DNA of 64,000 nt from Mesobacillus maritimus (GCF_019749255.1 NZ_JACWFH010000027.1:27406-91405); one strand, 5' to 3'. Shown: positions 26,170 to 35,848, counted from the first letter of the stretch. Numbers and translations are program-made. The notes: generated by a model from the sequence alone, not told the origin.

Positions 26170-28730
26170 TATTGTGTCACCACCAATTCTTCAAGCATTG
26201 CTTCAAATTGCGCTTCTAGTGATCTACTCTCTTCTTCAATGGTTTCTAACGTACCAGCATATCTTTCCTTTAACTCTTTCAATGTATCCAGTTCATCTTT
26301 AAGAGGTACTTCTACAAGTTTTGTGATGATTCGTGTTAATTGACCAAACCATTTTTTATACATAAGTTGATCGATTTCTTCATTCGTTAAGTTTTCAATT
26401 CTTTCTTCAACTTGTTCAGTTAATGCTTTTTCATTATCTCTAATTGCTTTGTTTAAAGATGATCTTTCATCCAATAGTTTTCTAACCTTGTCTAATAAAA
26501 CATATTCATCCGTATCTTTTGCAACTTTCTTTAATTCTGCTTTTACCGCTGATAAAGTAAAGTCATCTTCTCTAGAATTTAATGCATCTCCCAATGCTTC
26601 AGCTTCTTCACTTTCTTCTATTTTTGCTACTTCAACGAGTTCATTAATTTCATCATTAATAGCTGCTAAAGCTTCTTTTTGTGTTTCCACATCACGTAGT
26701 TCTTCTGTATAGAGCTCCTCTAATATAAGTTCATTCGGTACAATTGCTCCAACCCAACCATCTTGTTCGGTTCGCTTCGTTTTACCAGAACCTTTTGTAA
26801 CCATATTCGCTTCACGTGTTTTTCCTACTGTATAAAAGTCACTAATAGCAATTTTCTCTATATCTTGGGATAGTATATTTCCCCATAACTCCGCAATAAT
26901 TTGATAACCATCATACGTATTAACGTGATTAAATTGTTTTAATAGCTTTTTAATTTCCGATAACATTTCTTCTTTTAATGGTTCAATATCATTCACATCA
27001 GCTACTGTTTTTAACTTTTCCCAATATGTATCCATATAAGACTCTGTTACTTCTTTTAATGCTTTGATTTTATTTTGTACGTTTTCATGTGTTAACACTT
27101 CTTCTGTTAAATCTTTAACTGATTGTGTTAATTCCACATAGCCTGGACGTATCTCAGTAAGCGCATTATATAAAACATCTTTCGTCATCTCATGTAACAC
27201 TGTTAGTGTATCAATTTGGCTTAATGGGATGCCACCATATAAATGTGCATCTACATCATGGGCAATATCTTCTTCTACCGCTTCAATATAACGTGGGATA
27301 TTTAAATTATATTCATTTTCTATGATGTCTTTTCTAGCTGCTTTATAACAATACCCCGATTCACTCGTGCGTTCGATATATGTATCGACAATTTTAGCGA
27401 TATCTTTCTCTTGTAATACGTGTTGCTTTCCTTCTTTTACAAACGATTTGGATGCATCAATCATGAGTACAGGCTCATCTAGCTCTCGGTTCTTTTTCAG
27501 AATTATTACCGTTACAGGGATTCCTGTATTTGTAAATAATTTATCTGGCAACCCAATGACTGTATCAATATAGTTTTTATCTAATAATCGTTTACGGATT
27601 TCCCCTTCAGCACCACCACGGAATAACACACCATGTGGAAGTACAATTGCCATCGTACCTTCTTGACCTAAATGGAATAAACCGTGTAATAAAAATGCAT
27701 AATCACCTTTAGAATCTGGTGGTAAAACTCCTGCAACTTCAAATCGTGGGTCGGTTACTTTTAAGTCTTCTTGATTCCAATTTTTAACTGAGTATGGTGG
27801 GTTCATCACGACCGCATCAAACTGAACACCCTCATTGGGACGTTCGGGATCTTCAGGCCAATCTTGTCCTAATGTATCGCCATTTTTCACAGTCATTTTT
27901 TCCGGTCGAACACCATGTAATAATAGATTCATTCGTGTTAAGTTATAGGTAGCTGTATTCTTTTCTTGTCCATAGTAATGGAGATCTTTTCGGTTATCTT
28001 CTTTTAAATGTCGACTAACCGTTAAAAGTAATGATCCCGATCCAACAGTAGGGTCATAAATCGATTTTACCTTCGTAGTTTTAGCAACAATTTGTGCCAT
28101 GACTTCACTGACTTGACGTGGTGTATAGAACTCTCCAGCTTTTTTACCCGATTCCATCGCAAACTGGCCAATTAAATACTCGTAAGCATCTCCTAACACA
28201 TCGCCTTTTTGGAGTGCAACCATATTTAAGTCAGCAAATAATTCAATTAATTTACGGATATTTTTACTTCGAGCGTTCAAGTTACTTCCTAACGCAGTGT
28301 CTGTTAGATCAATCGTAGAACTAGAAAAAAGGCCTTTAAAGTCATCGATACCTCCAGTTGTAGCTACCGTACGTTCAAAACTTTGTAAGCTCTCTGTTAC
28401 CTTCTCTAATTCAAATGTGCCTTCACGAATATCTTTCAACCATGTCTGGTATAAGTGTTTAGGTAAAACATAATATCCAAGGACTTTTTGAATCATATTG
28501 ATGAGATTGTCCCCATAACTTGCATAAGACTCTTCATAAGCTTGGACAATTTCTTCCTCATTCCCTTTAGCACCACTTGTTTTGACAAATGTTTCAAGTG
28601 TTTTATCACTAAGGAATTTATAGAACATTAAACCTAACATATAATCTTTATAACGGCTGGCATCCATTGATCCCCTAAGATCATTAGCACCATCCCATAA
28701 TCTTCTTTTAATATCATCTGATGTAATCAT
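26169..28730 (-). CDS. hsdM: type I restriction-modification methyltransferase subunit M
   Basis: The N6-adenine methyltransferase subunit has an N-terminal helical domain, SAM-binding motif I DPTVGSGSLL (~222-231) and catalytic motif NPPYSVKNW (~310). At 853 residues it belongs to the long HsdM class, in which a C-terminal coiled-coil region (from ~600, rich in E/K/L) extends the usual 500-residue core. The start at 28730 is chosen because GGGAGG lies 7 bp upstream; an ATG 24 bases earlier lacks a site. It heads the hsdM-hsdS-hsdR operon. Confidence 0.94.
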   Translation of the reverse strand: MITSDDIKRRLWDGANDLRGSMDASRYKDYMLGLMFYKFLSDKTLETFVKTSGAKGNEEEIVQAYEESYASYGDNLINMIQKVLGYYVLPKHLYQTWLKDIREGTFELEKVTESLQSFERTVATTGGIDDFKGLFSSSTIDLTDTALGSNLNARSKNIRKLIELFADLNMVALQKGDVLGDAYEYLIGQFAMESGKKAGEFYTPRQVSEVMAQIVAKTTKVKSIYDPTVGSGSLLLTVSRHLKEDNRKDLHYYGQEKNTATYNLTRMNLLLHGVRPEKMTVKNGDTLGQDWPEDPERPNEGVQFDAVVMNPPYSVKNWNQEDLKVTDPRFEVAGVLPPDSKGDYAFLLHGLFHLGQEGTMAIVLPHGVLFRGGAEGEIRKRLLDKNYIDTVIGLPDKLFTNTGIPVTVIILKKNRELDEPVLMIDASKSFVKEGKQHVLQEKDIAKIVDTYIERTSESGYCYKAARKDIIENEYNLNIPRYIEAVEEDIAHDVDAHLYGGIPLSQIDTLTVLHEMTKDVLYNALTEIRPGYVELTQSVKDLTEEVLTHENVQNKIKALKEVTESYMDTYWEKLKTVADVNDIEPLKEEMLSEIKKLLKQFNHVNTYDGYQIIAELWGNILSQDIEKIAISDFYTVGKTREANMVTKGSGKTKRTEQDGWVGAIVPNELILEELYTEELRDVETQKEALAAINDEINELVEVAKIEESEEAEALGDALNSREDDFTLSAVKAELKKVAKDTDEYVLLDKVRKLLDERSSLNKAIRDNEKALTEQVEERIENLTNEEIDQLMYKKWFGQLTRIITKLVEVPLKDELDTLKELKERYAGTLETIEEESRSLEAQFEAMLEELVVTQ

Positions 28731-29114
28731 TTCTTTTCCTCCCTGTTTGTACATACATCCTTATTTAAGTGTTTAAGTGTCTAATATATCATTAATGAGA
28801 ATCTGCCATGAAAATAAAGTCTCTTCTCCTCATTTTAGTCTTTACTTCAAGAAATGGGAAATACCTTGTTCCCAGAAATCTGCTTCGAAAATACAAACGA
28901 TTTATCGAAGTAGCTAATTTCCCATATATTCCATTTTAAAAATTACACCATGCACATGCAAAGATACTTATGCATCTGGGTGAAATCCAAAAATCGTCAG
29001 TGAACGATTGGGATATGCACAAGTAGATATTATTTTAGTATCTACTAAGATCCGGTGCCTGGCACTACCCGAATAATCTCGTTTCACACTAATGTTTCAC
29101 AAGCAAAACTACTA

Positions 29115-29143
29115 GAAGCGTAGGGAAATAATCCCTACGCTTC
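29115..29143. repeat. perfect 12-bp hairpin GAAGCGTAGGGA
   Basis: GAAGCGTAGGGA (29115-29126) pairs with TCCCTACGCTTC (29132-29143). A related but imperfect hairpin lies at about 5547-5571, and both are followed by a CTTCTATTTA-like tract. Confidence 0.6.
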
Positions 29144-29255
29144 CTCACGAGCCCTAGCTTCTTCTATTTATCTAAGTAGAAGCTCAGTCACTTCCCCACG
29201 TCATTATAATCCATTGTATGACAACAAGTATCTAAACAAGGGTGGACTGATGCTA

Positions 29256-29426
29256 CTACAGTTTTACTAAGATTCTGTGCCTGAGCACTAGCCGAAATTC
29301 TTGTAGTTTAGCATCAAAATCATCATCAGCAGTTACTTTAAAAATATCTAACGGCTGAAAACTGTCATCCTTTATCGGATCAAACAGAAGAGAAATTTGT
29401 TCCTCAAAGGAATCTTTGTTTGCCAT
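29256..29426 (-). pseudogene. truncated gene, 5' portion only
   Basis: The frame reads MANKDSFEEQISLLFDPIK ... FKVTADDDFDAKLQEF and then runs into a family-A-type repeat that supplies its last codons. The first ~45 residues look coding; the tail does not. There is no good ribosome site. It lies directly behind the DUF262 gene and may be the remains of its partner. Confidence 0.4.
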
Positions 29427-29457
29427 TGTGACAAATCACTGTGACTTATCAATTCTT

Positions 29458-31227
29458 TTAAATTAAACCTTTTTTCTTTAACTCTTCAATCATCTTTAAT
29501 TCTTCGGCGGTTGGAATTGGAGATTGTACTTCTTGCACTGGAAAGTCAGGTTGATTTAATCCCCAATCATTAAGTAAAACTAACAACTCGTCAGAAATCC
29601 GAATATCTCTTTCTCGAATTTCATTTAGCCCCCAATCATTATGTTGCTCAGCAAGGTCAAGTAATAGCTGGACTTTTGATTTCTTGTAACTGTCTTGTTT
29701 CTTTTTAAAGTATCCATTACTTGCAATAATGTTCAACTTTTTCTCAAACGGAATCTTATTACCTATATGTTCCACTAACTCTTTTACTTCTTCATCGGAA
29801 TTGCTTGGAAAATAACTTGATTGCCATTTCTGAGGAAGAATATGCTCTATTTCCCACTTCTCTGGAAGGAGTTCCTCTTGGCTTTGATAAGCAAGAATCT
29901 TCAATATCATACGAACAGTATTACGGTGAGCCGTCTTAATCTTCCCTTTTAATTCCTGTTCATCTACTGTAGCAAAATCAAATATTGGCATAGGCGATCT
30001 AATAATTTCAGAGTTTAAGTTCAAGATTCCTCGCTTTACAGCATTAATAGTTGGTGTAACGATATACCGCGCCGCCAAAACTGCCAGTAGTTTTTTAAGA
30101 AACTTCAAGAAAAGGTCTTCAAAATCTTGCGAATCATGATATTTAAGATAGTAAATGACTACTGGGTACTTCCAAAATTCATTTGGATACGAAGATAACC
30201 CATCAAGTACTTTTTTAATTTCAATATTCTTCGACCAGTCTTCACCTTCGATTTCCACACGATTATTAACTACAAGCCATAAGTTAAGCACCGTATTTAG
30301 GTTGTTCATCACGTTCTTCTTATATAACTGCTCAAAATTATTCCTTGAGTAGTACTTCCTTATCCCTGGTGTTGTTGTATTTCTATCATTTTCTAACGCT
30401 CTCAAATAGAACATATAATAATAAAACAATTTTTGAATACTTTCATTCGCATTTGTAGCTTCATAATCAAGTTGTTGCCACTGTTCAATAAAAATTGCTT
30501 TCCCTTCAGAATCCAAGTGATTATAGATCTTTGCTTTAAAAATATATGCATCGGATAAAGCTAGTCCTCTATCGTTCAAAGTTGAAAAGATTGTTAATGC
30601 AGTATCTTGTGAATCTGCAGTAATTGGTAATAAAATCGCTTTGTTCAAAACATTTCGGATAAACCAGAAAAACAATTCAGGCTCATTTGAAGCATAATTC
30701 TCTATTAGCTCTGTAAATAATTTGTAGTTTATCGAATAGTTATCTTTCGCACCTTCTTCAATAGTGCCACTGATAAGAATGTTGGCGAAGGTTTTGTTTC
30801 CCTCATCCCCCATCACCCTGGATTCAATAAGTGTTTTTTCGTAATCAACCTCAGCAGTTAATTCATCCTGTTCCCACAATGCCGATTCAATTTGTCCCTT
30901 AAAATTTTTCACTTCTTTTGTTTCTGTCATTGAATTAAGCTTTGAGTAAAGCGCTCGAAGCAATAAAAACAAAGAAGTGATGCGCTGTTGACCATCTATA
31001 ATTTCCTGTTCATTGTTCTCATTTTCGTAAGAAACAATGGTTCCCAGAAAGTAAGTGCTTTCATTGTTGTTTTCCGTGTACTCTACTAAATCATCAAAGA
31101 GCGTTTGAATTTGTTCATCAGACCAAGCATATGGACGTTGATACTCAGGAATAATAAATCTATTCACTTTACCTGTTTCTAATAACTGTTTGACACTCTG
31201 TTTGTTCACTTCAATTGTTGTAGCCAT
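29458..31227 (-). CDS. GmrSD-like DUF262/DUF1524 restriction protein
   Basis: This 589-residue single-chain protein combines both GmrSD halves. The N-terminal DUF262 domain (ParB-like NTPase) has IPEYQRPYAWSDEQ (~28-41) and DGQQRITSL (~74-82). The C-terminal DUF1524 HNH nuclease has WEIEHILPQKW (~455-465). Family members are type IV systems that cut DNA with modified, often glucosylated, bases, or related phage-defence enzymes. AAAGGAG precedes the ATG. It is transcribed in the same direction as the hsd operon but is separated from it by about 0.7 kb. Confidence 0.88.
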   Translation of the reverse strand: MATTIEVNKQSVKQLLETGKVNRFIIPEYQRPYAWSDEQIQTLFDDLVEYTENNNESTYFLGTIVSYENENNEQEIIDGQQRITSLFLLLRALYSKLNSMTETKEVKNFKGQIESALWEQDELTAEVDYEKTLIESRVMGDEGNKTFANILISGTIEEGAKDNYSINYKLFTELIENYASNEPELFFWFIRNVLNKAILLPITADSQDTALTIFSTLNDRGLALSDAYIFKAKIYNHLDSEGKAIFIEQWQQLDYEATNANESIQKLFYYYMFYLRALENDRNTTTPGIRKYYSRNNFEQLYKKNVMNNLNTVLNLWLVVNNRVEIEGEDWSKNIEIKKVLDGLSSYPNEFWKYPVVIYYLKYHDSQDFEDLFLKFLKKLLAVLAARYIVTPTINAVKRGILNLNSEIIRSPMPIFDFATVDEQELKGKIKTAHRNTVRMILKILAYQSQEELLPEKWEIEHILPQKWQSSYFPSNSDEEVKELVEHIGNKIPFEKKLNIIASNGYFKKKQDSYKKSKVQLLLDLAEQHNDWGLNEIRERDIRISDELLVLLNDWGLNQPDFPVQEVQSPIPTAEELKMIEELKKKGLI

Positions 31228-31738
31228 TGTCTATTCTCCTTTCTGTAACCTATTGTTTTGCATCTAGCTATTCTTTGATTATCACTTATTGAAATTAATT
31301 TGGATAGTGTTTTCACAAGTTTGTGGACACCTTCATCACATGCTGCTTTGTCACTACATACCTAGAAAACTTAATTCCATTACTCGCTTCAGTTGCATAT
31401 GACAAACTCACTAGCTTTATTTTTTAATACTATACACTCTGCATATTTTACCCCAAACACAAGAACGTTCGCTACTTGATTCCCCTCTGAGCATTAGAGT
31501 ACATGTTAATTTTATTCAATATCCTAGCTAAATCATTAGGTAAGTCACGTAGCCTATTACAACTTCTCTTGTAATTAACTGGTGAAATTAACACGTTTAT
31601 ATTACGATAATAGTATGAATTTTTGTGATTATTTTAAGGAAAGAATCTATCTAATGAAGCCGTTTAGAAAATAGTTTGAACATTCCTAAACCAAGCAATA
31701 AATTTACCTAAAATTAAATGGTATCGGAGGACATTAAT
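31228..31738. other. intergenic region between divergent genes
   Basis: No reading frame here looks coding. It contains the promoter listed at 31588-31616 and presumably the promoter of the DUF262 gene. Confidence 0.4.
31588..31616 (+). promoter_or_regulatory. sigma-A type promoter
   Basis: TTAACA (31588-31593), a 17-bp spacer and TAGTAT (31611-31616) fit a vegetative promoter directed toward the EcsC-like gene, leaving a ~115-base leader. Confidence 0.55.
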
Positions 31739-32566
31739 TTGGAAAAAACAGCTAAACCCAAATTAAACTTTAATACAGCATTAGAGACATCACTCAAAAT
31801 CCCCGGAATAAGAGTTGACCGCACTACCTTTCTAACAAAGCGATTTTCTGAACGGGTTAGTTCGTCTACATTAGAAAAGATTATTAAAGATGGCCCTTAT
31901 AGTGCTGGAATAAGTAAAAATGAAATAGATAACATTGCTAAATCATTAATACAAAAAAGAACAATAACTAGTTCTACACAATCCTTTGCAGCAGGTCTCC
32001 CTGGTGGAATCGCTATGGCAGGTACGATTCCTGCTGATATGCTGCAATTCTTCGGTACTGCCCTAAAATTAGCGCAAGAGTTGGCCTATCTATATGGACA
32101 TAAAGATTTATGGCTTGAGGAACATTTAGATACTGAAAAGGCTAGAGATCATTTAATTCTATATCTGGGAGTAATGTTTGGTGTAAGTGGTTCAACTTCC
32201 GCAATCAAATTCGTTTCTTCCGGTCTTGCTAGTACGATTGCCAAAAAACTACCACAGAAAGCTTTAACCCAAACTATATATTATCCGATAATTAAAAAAG
32301 TTGCTGCTATGATTGGAATAAAAGTAAACAAAGATATCTTTGCAAAAAGCGTATCAAAACTTGTACCTGTTATAGGTGGACTTGTATCAGGAACCATAAC
32401 GTATTCAACTATGAAACCTATGGGAAAAAGATTATCAACAGCATTATCCGAATCTCTTGATTTATCCAAAGAGGATATCATTAAAGAATACAGAAATATG
32501 AAAACAGAGTTCCCTGATATTATTGATATTGATTTTGAGGAAATCGTTGAGGAAGGCCATAACTAG
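31739..32566 (+). CDS. EcsC-like membrane-associated protein
   Basis: The 275-residue product starts at TTG 31739, which has GGAGG 8 bp upstream; the ATG at 31718 lies upstream of that site and lacks one. The central segment GLPGGIAMAGTIPADML followed by AQELAYLYGHKDLW resembles the EcsC family, whose members carry glycine-rich amphipathic/hydrophobic segments and often sit in accessory or defence loci. Two further glycine/alanine-rich segments follow (about 143-165 and 205-225). Biochemical function is unknown. It is the last intact gene of the island. Confidence 0.6.
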   Translation: MEKTAKPKLNFNTALETSLKIPGIRVDRTTFLTKRFSERVSSSTLEKIIKDGPYSAGISKNEIDNIAKSLIQKRTITSSTQSFAAGLPGGIAMAGTIPADMLQFFGTALKLAQELAYLYGHKDLWLEEHLDTEKARDHLILYLGVMFGVSGSTSAIKFVSSGLASTIAKKLPQKALTQTIYYPIIKKVAAMIGIKVNKDIFAKSVSKLVPVIGGLVSGTITYSTMKPMGKRLSTALSESLDLSKEDIIKEYRNMKTEFPDIIDIDFEEIVEEGHN

Positions 32567-32647
32567 ACTTTTGAAAAGACATCGGGACGGTTCTATTTTG
32601 GGTCATTCGGAAGTTTTGCCAATAGGAAGAGGACTATATTGATATAA

Positions 32648-32847
32648 AGACATGGGGACGGTTCTCTCATGTCCCATTCGGGAGTCGAAGTAAAAGGGAA
32701 TATATTACTTTTAATATAATTGATTCACTATGGCTGGAAATTTATATGTCATGGCATTGGCAGCTTTTTATTTTATATTTTTTGTAGGCTGGATGGCGAT
32801 GAAAAATATGTATTTATGTGGGACAGACGAACCGTCCCCATGTTTCT
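32648..32847 (+). repeat. family-B element, complete copy with inverted ends
   Basis: The left end ACATGGGGACGGTTC (from 32650) is the exact inverse of the right end GAACCGTCCCCATGT (32829-32843). The ~170-bp interior contains the conserved block and a frame MAGNLYVMALAAFYFIFF. A further solitary left-type end (GGGACGGTTC) lies at 32576-32593. Size and ends are MITE-like; a target duplication is not obvious. Confidence 0.75.
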
Positions 32848-32944
32848 TTTTGTTTTGGCTGCGGTCTGCAGTATTCATGTACCGTTTTTTGGAACATTAA
32901 ATGGCATTCCGTTATAGGCAAGAGTTGCATTTGTACCACGATAG

Positions 32945-33150
32945 TCCTTTTCAATCAGAATAAGCAGCTCACCTCTAGACGATATTGTTACGGATGACCA
33001 ATCTACTTATAAACGTTTAAAAGAATCATGTAATCAACTGATATAGGTGGAAACGGAAGCTATGGCAATGCAGTTCGTAAATACTACACATTCATAAATC
33101 AAAAAGATTTCCCTACTCTCGCAAAGTATGAACGTCAAATGAAATTGTGA
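32945..33150 (+). pseudogene. frameshifted gene fragment
   Basis: One frame reads LDDIVTDDQSTYKRLKESC and stops. The next frame continues as GGNGSYGNAVRKYYTFINQK ... LAKYERQMKL and ends at TGA 33148-33150. The two pieces together look like the C-terminus of one lost gene. Confidence 0.4.
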
Positions 33151-33205
33151 GGTTTTAGTTACGTTAACTACGCCTGACCTTTATCAAAAATGAGTTAATC
33201 CTATT

Positions 33206-33245
33206 AATAAAAACGCCTCTGAAAGATTTCTAATTTTTCAGAGGC
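33206..33245 (-). terminator. second terminator behind the amidase gene
   Basis: On the minus strand GCCTCTGAAA pairs with TTTCAGAGGC, followed by GTTTTTATT. Confidence 0.65.
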
Positions 33246-33283
33246 TGCTATTGATTTTAAATCAAAAATCCCTTCCTGTTCCC

Positions 33284-33333
33284 AACAAAACACTCGCAAA
33301 CATTATAATATCAACATTTGCGAGTGTTTTGAT
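33284..33333 (-). terminator. family-D terminator of the amidase gene
   Basis: AAAACACTCGCAAA (33287-33300) pairs perfectly with TTTGCGAGTGTTTT (33317-33330). Near-identical hairpins end two other minus-strand units at 35269 and 37897. Confidence 0.75.
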
Positions 33334-33431
33334 CAACTGGTCGACGCAAAATAGATTAATAGTGATTGTATTTATTAGATTTTGTACCATTTAACAAAAC
33401 AAAGGAAGCAATAAAACTGTCTCTTGCATTG

Positions 33432-35063
33432 TTATTCAAACTCTGGTGCTACACGTTTTTGTGTCGCTTGTTCATAAGAATAAGCTAATTCGATTAATTT
33501 CGGTTCACTATAAGCCATTGCAGTGAATGTGACCCCGACAGGCATACCTGTATCGGCATAGCCAGCAGGGACTGTAATCGAAGGATACCCAGCTTTAGCT
33601 GGCATTCCAGCTCCGCGGTTATTGATGAATAATAAGGCATCGAGGTTGTTTTCCTTCATTGCCACATCAATACCCTCTGTTGCGTTTAAGCGGTAATCTG
33701 TTGCACGGTGCTCTAGATACGTTGGATCGTTTGGATCATCACTCATTTGATATTGAGAGCGCTCAAGCTGTGTTTGCCCATAACGCATTCGAACCGTAGG
33801 ATCTTGTTTGTTAAATTCAATAATATCTTCTAATGTTTTAACAGGTACATCGTCAGATACTTTACTTAAATATTTATTTAGATCATGCTTGAAATCATGT
33901 GATAAAACAATCGAACTGAAGTTGTTCCGAGGAATCGTTACCTCTTCAATGATCGCACCTTGTGCTTTCATTGTTTCAATGGCCTCGTCAAAAATTCTCC
34001 GCTGCTCTCTAGTGGCAGCTGATGTAGCAGTTGCAAAGCTGTAATCCACACCAATTCGAGCTCCCTTCAAACCATCTTTCTTTAAGTGCTTCGTATAATC
34101 TGTTAAAGCTTTCCCTTCGCTTGTTTTTGTAATAGGATCTGACTCATCAACTCCTGTTAGAACACCCAGTGCAATCGCAGCATCTGTTACTGTACGAGTC
34201 ATTGGCCCTGCAGTGTCCTGTGTACTGGAAAGCGGAATGATTCCCGTGCGGCTGATTAAGCCAACCGTTGGCTTAATTCCTACAATTGAGTTTGCACTTG
34301 CTGGACTAAGAATGGAGCCAGATGTTTCTGTTCCAATTCCTACAACAGCTAAATTGGCTGCAATCCCAACCCCAGTACCAGAGCTTGAGCCACCCACACT
34401 ACCAGCAGCAAATACATCTGGTCCATATGGGTGAAGAACCTGACCCCCTAATCCACTATACCCACTTGGCGCCCCAGATGTCATAAAATATGCCCACTCG
34501 CTCATGTTCGCTTTGCCTAGAATAATCGCACCAGCGTCTCTTAACTGCTTCGCCACGTACGAATCTTCAGCTGCGTAATTGTCCTTTAAGGCAATTGCTC
34601 CAGCTGTTGTCGGCATATTATCTTTTGTATCAACATTATCTTTTAAAATAACGGGTATTCCATGTAAAGGGCCTTGATTTCCTTTTCCTCGCACTTTATC
34701 CATTTCTGCTGCAATTTTTAGCGCATCTGGATTTATGGATAAGATAGAGTTAAGCCTTGGTCCATTTTTATCGATTTCTTCTATACGGTCTAAATACATC
34801 TGAACTAATTCAACGGAAGTAATTTGATTTCTTTGTAAGGCTTTTTGAATGTCTACAATCGTTGCCTCTTCAATTTCAAAAGGTGCAACCCCCGTAGCCT
34901 TTGCTGCAGTTGGATTTTTTGAAACTGCCTTAGCAGCTTTTCCGCTTGCTTTGTTATTTAACCCATTGGCTGAATTCCCTGCTGCAAACACATTACTTAC
35001 AGGTAACAAGAATGCTAGCATCATAATCAAGAATATTGCTAGAACCGACTTTCTTCCCCTCAT
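33432..35063 (-). CDS. secreted amidase-signature family hydrolase
   Basis: The 543-residue protein has a signal peptide (MRGRKSVLAIFLIMMLAFLL, cut near VFA-AG), a lysine/alanine-rich linker to ~residue 58 and a full amidase-signature domain. The Ser-cisSer-Lys triad is visible: Lys in PVILKDNVDTKD, Ser in GGSSSGTG and the nucleophilic Ser in GTETSGSILSPAS. It hydrolyses an amide outside the cell; the substrate is unknown. GGAGGAAG precedes the ATG. Two tandem terminators follow, so it is monocistronic. Confidence 0.9.
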   Translation of the reverse strand: MRGRKSVLAIFLIMMLAFLLPVSNVFAAGNSANGLNNKASGKAAKAVSKNPTAAKATGVAPFEIEEATIVDIQKALQRNQITSVELVQMYLDRIEEIDKNGPRLNSILSINPDALKIAAEMDKVRGKGNQGPLHGIPVILKDNVDTKDNMPTTAGAIALKDNYAAEDSYVAKQLRDAGAIILGKANMSEWAYFMTSGAPSGYSGLGGQVLHPYGPDVFAAGSVGGSSSGTGVGIAANLAVVGIGTETSGSILSPASANSIVGIKPTVGLISRTGIIPLSSTQDTAGPMTRTVTDAAIALGVLTGVDESDPITKTSEGKALTDYTKHLKKDGLKGARIGVDYSFATATSAATREQRRIFDEAIETMKAQGAIIEEVTIPRNNFSSIVLSHDFKHDLNKYLSKVSDDVPVKTLEDIIEFNKQDPTVRMRYGQTQLERSQYQMSDDPNDPTYLEHRATDYRLNATEGIDVAMKENNLDALLFINNRGAGMPAKAGYPSITVPAGYADTGMPVGVTFTAMAYSEPKLIELAYSYEQATQKRVAPEFE

Positions 35064-35268
35064 CTTTCTTCCTCCCTATTTTGAATTGTATACAAGCCAA
35101 TCTTAAATTTCGGGACACTAAAATACAATCGATTTGTTAGGTAACCTTCCATAGAACATTGTGAAGAAGCAATGAGCAATTAATGGCAGTCTTCATTTGT
35201 TTAGCAAAATAGGAAGAAATCGGAGAACTAAACAGCCCCCCCTTTAGACAATAGAAATAATAAAAAGT

Positions 35269-35315
35269 AAAAAAACACCCCACAAACATTGGCGTATCAA
35301 CATTTGTGAGTGTTC
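35269..35315 (-). terminator. family-D terminator of the small gene upstream
   Basis: On the minus strand AACACTCACAAATG pairs imperfectly with its partner before GGTGTTTTTTT. It lies ~90 bp behind the gene at 35404 and shares its sequence with the hairpins at 33284 and 37897. Confidence 0.65.
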
Positions 35316-35403
35316 TAGCGTTTCTTAAATTAACTCGTTTTAACCTAAAGATACCGGTTGTCGGGGTCAAACTGACACTCCGTAATTTTCGGTACGCTCC
35401 TTC

Positions 35404-35652
35404 TTACCAGAAAATATCCCCTATAGTCGGAAGTTGTAAATTAATTATTTTCCTTACTTCCTCCGTAAGGTCCTCTGTTCCGTTTACAACCACCTTTTCA
35501 ATGAACGTATTACGATATCCTGTTTCTCGTTTTATATTTTGTATGTAATCGTATGCACTTCTAGAGAGATCACTCTTATTTCTAATCAAAATATAGCCAC
35601 AAGAATAGATACTTGTTTCTTCAATTCTAATACGTACTTCTAGGGGAACCAT
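35404..35652 (-). CDS. small conserved-looking hypothetical protein
   Basis: The 82-residue product starts at ATG 35652, with AGAGGTGA 8 bp upstream. It is an alpha/beta protein (MVPLEVRIRIEETSIYSCGY ... TGYRNTFIEKVVVNG) without signal peptide or membrane segment. I recognise no family. A family-D terminator downstream and a clear ribosome site support that it is real. Confidence 0.55.
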   Translation of the reverse strand: MVPLEVRIRIEETSIYSCGYILIRNKSDLSRSAYDYIQNIKRETGYRNTFIEKVVVNGTEDLTEEVRKIINLQLPTIGDIFW

Positions 35653-35848
35653 CACGACTATCACCTCTTTTCCCATCCATCAACCCTATTATAGAACATA
35701 CGTTTGAAATTAACACATAAAAAAAGCAGGAAGTTTACTCTCCCTCCCCTTTCCATCCGGTTTCAATAGATATTCTGCTTAGTTCTCAGCGATCCCGGTG
35801 TTTTACACAGGTCTGGTTATATTCTGGCAATATTACTATTCCGATAGT

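Larger units (their letters stand above)
28731..29457. other. upstream region of the hsd operon with repeats
   Basis: Close to hsdM the minus strand carries tandem ACACTTAA units just after a TATATT-like -10. Further out are two ~37-bp direct repeats (29041-29075 and 29264-29299), both containing a family-A core (GGTGCCTGGCAC and GTGCCTGAGCAC). The hairpin at 29115-29143 and a short reading frame at 29256-29426 are listed separately. Confidence 0.5.
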
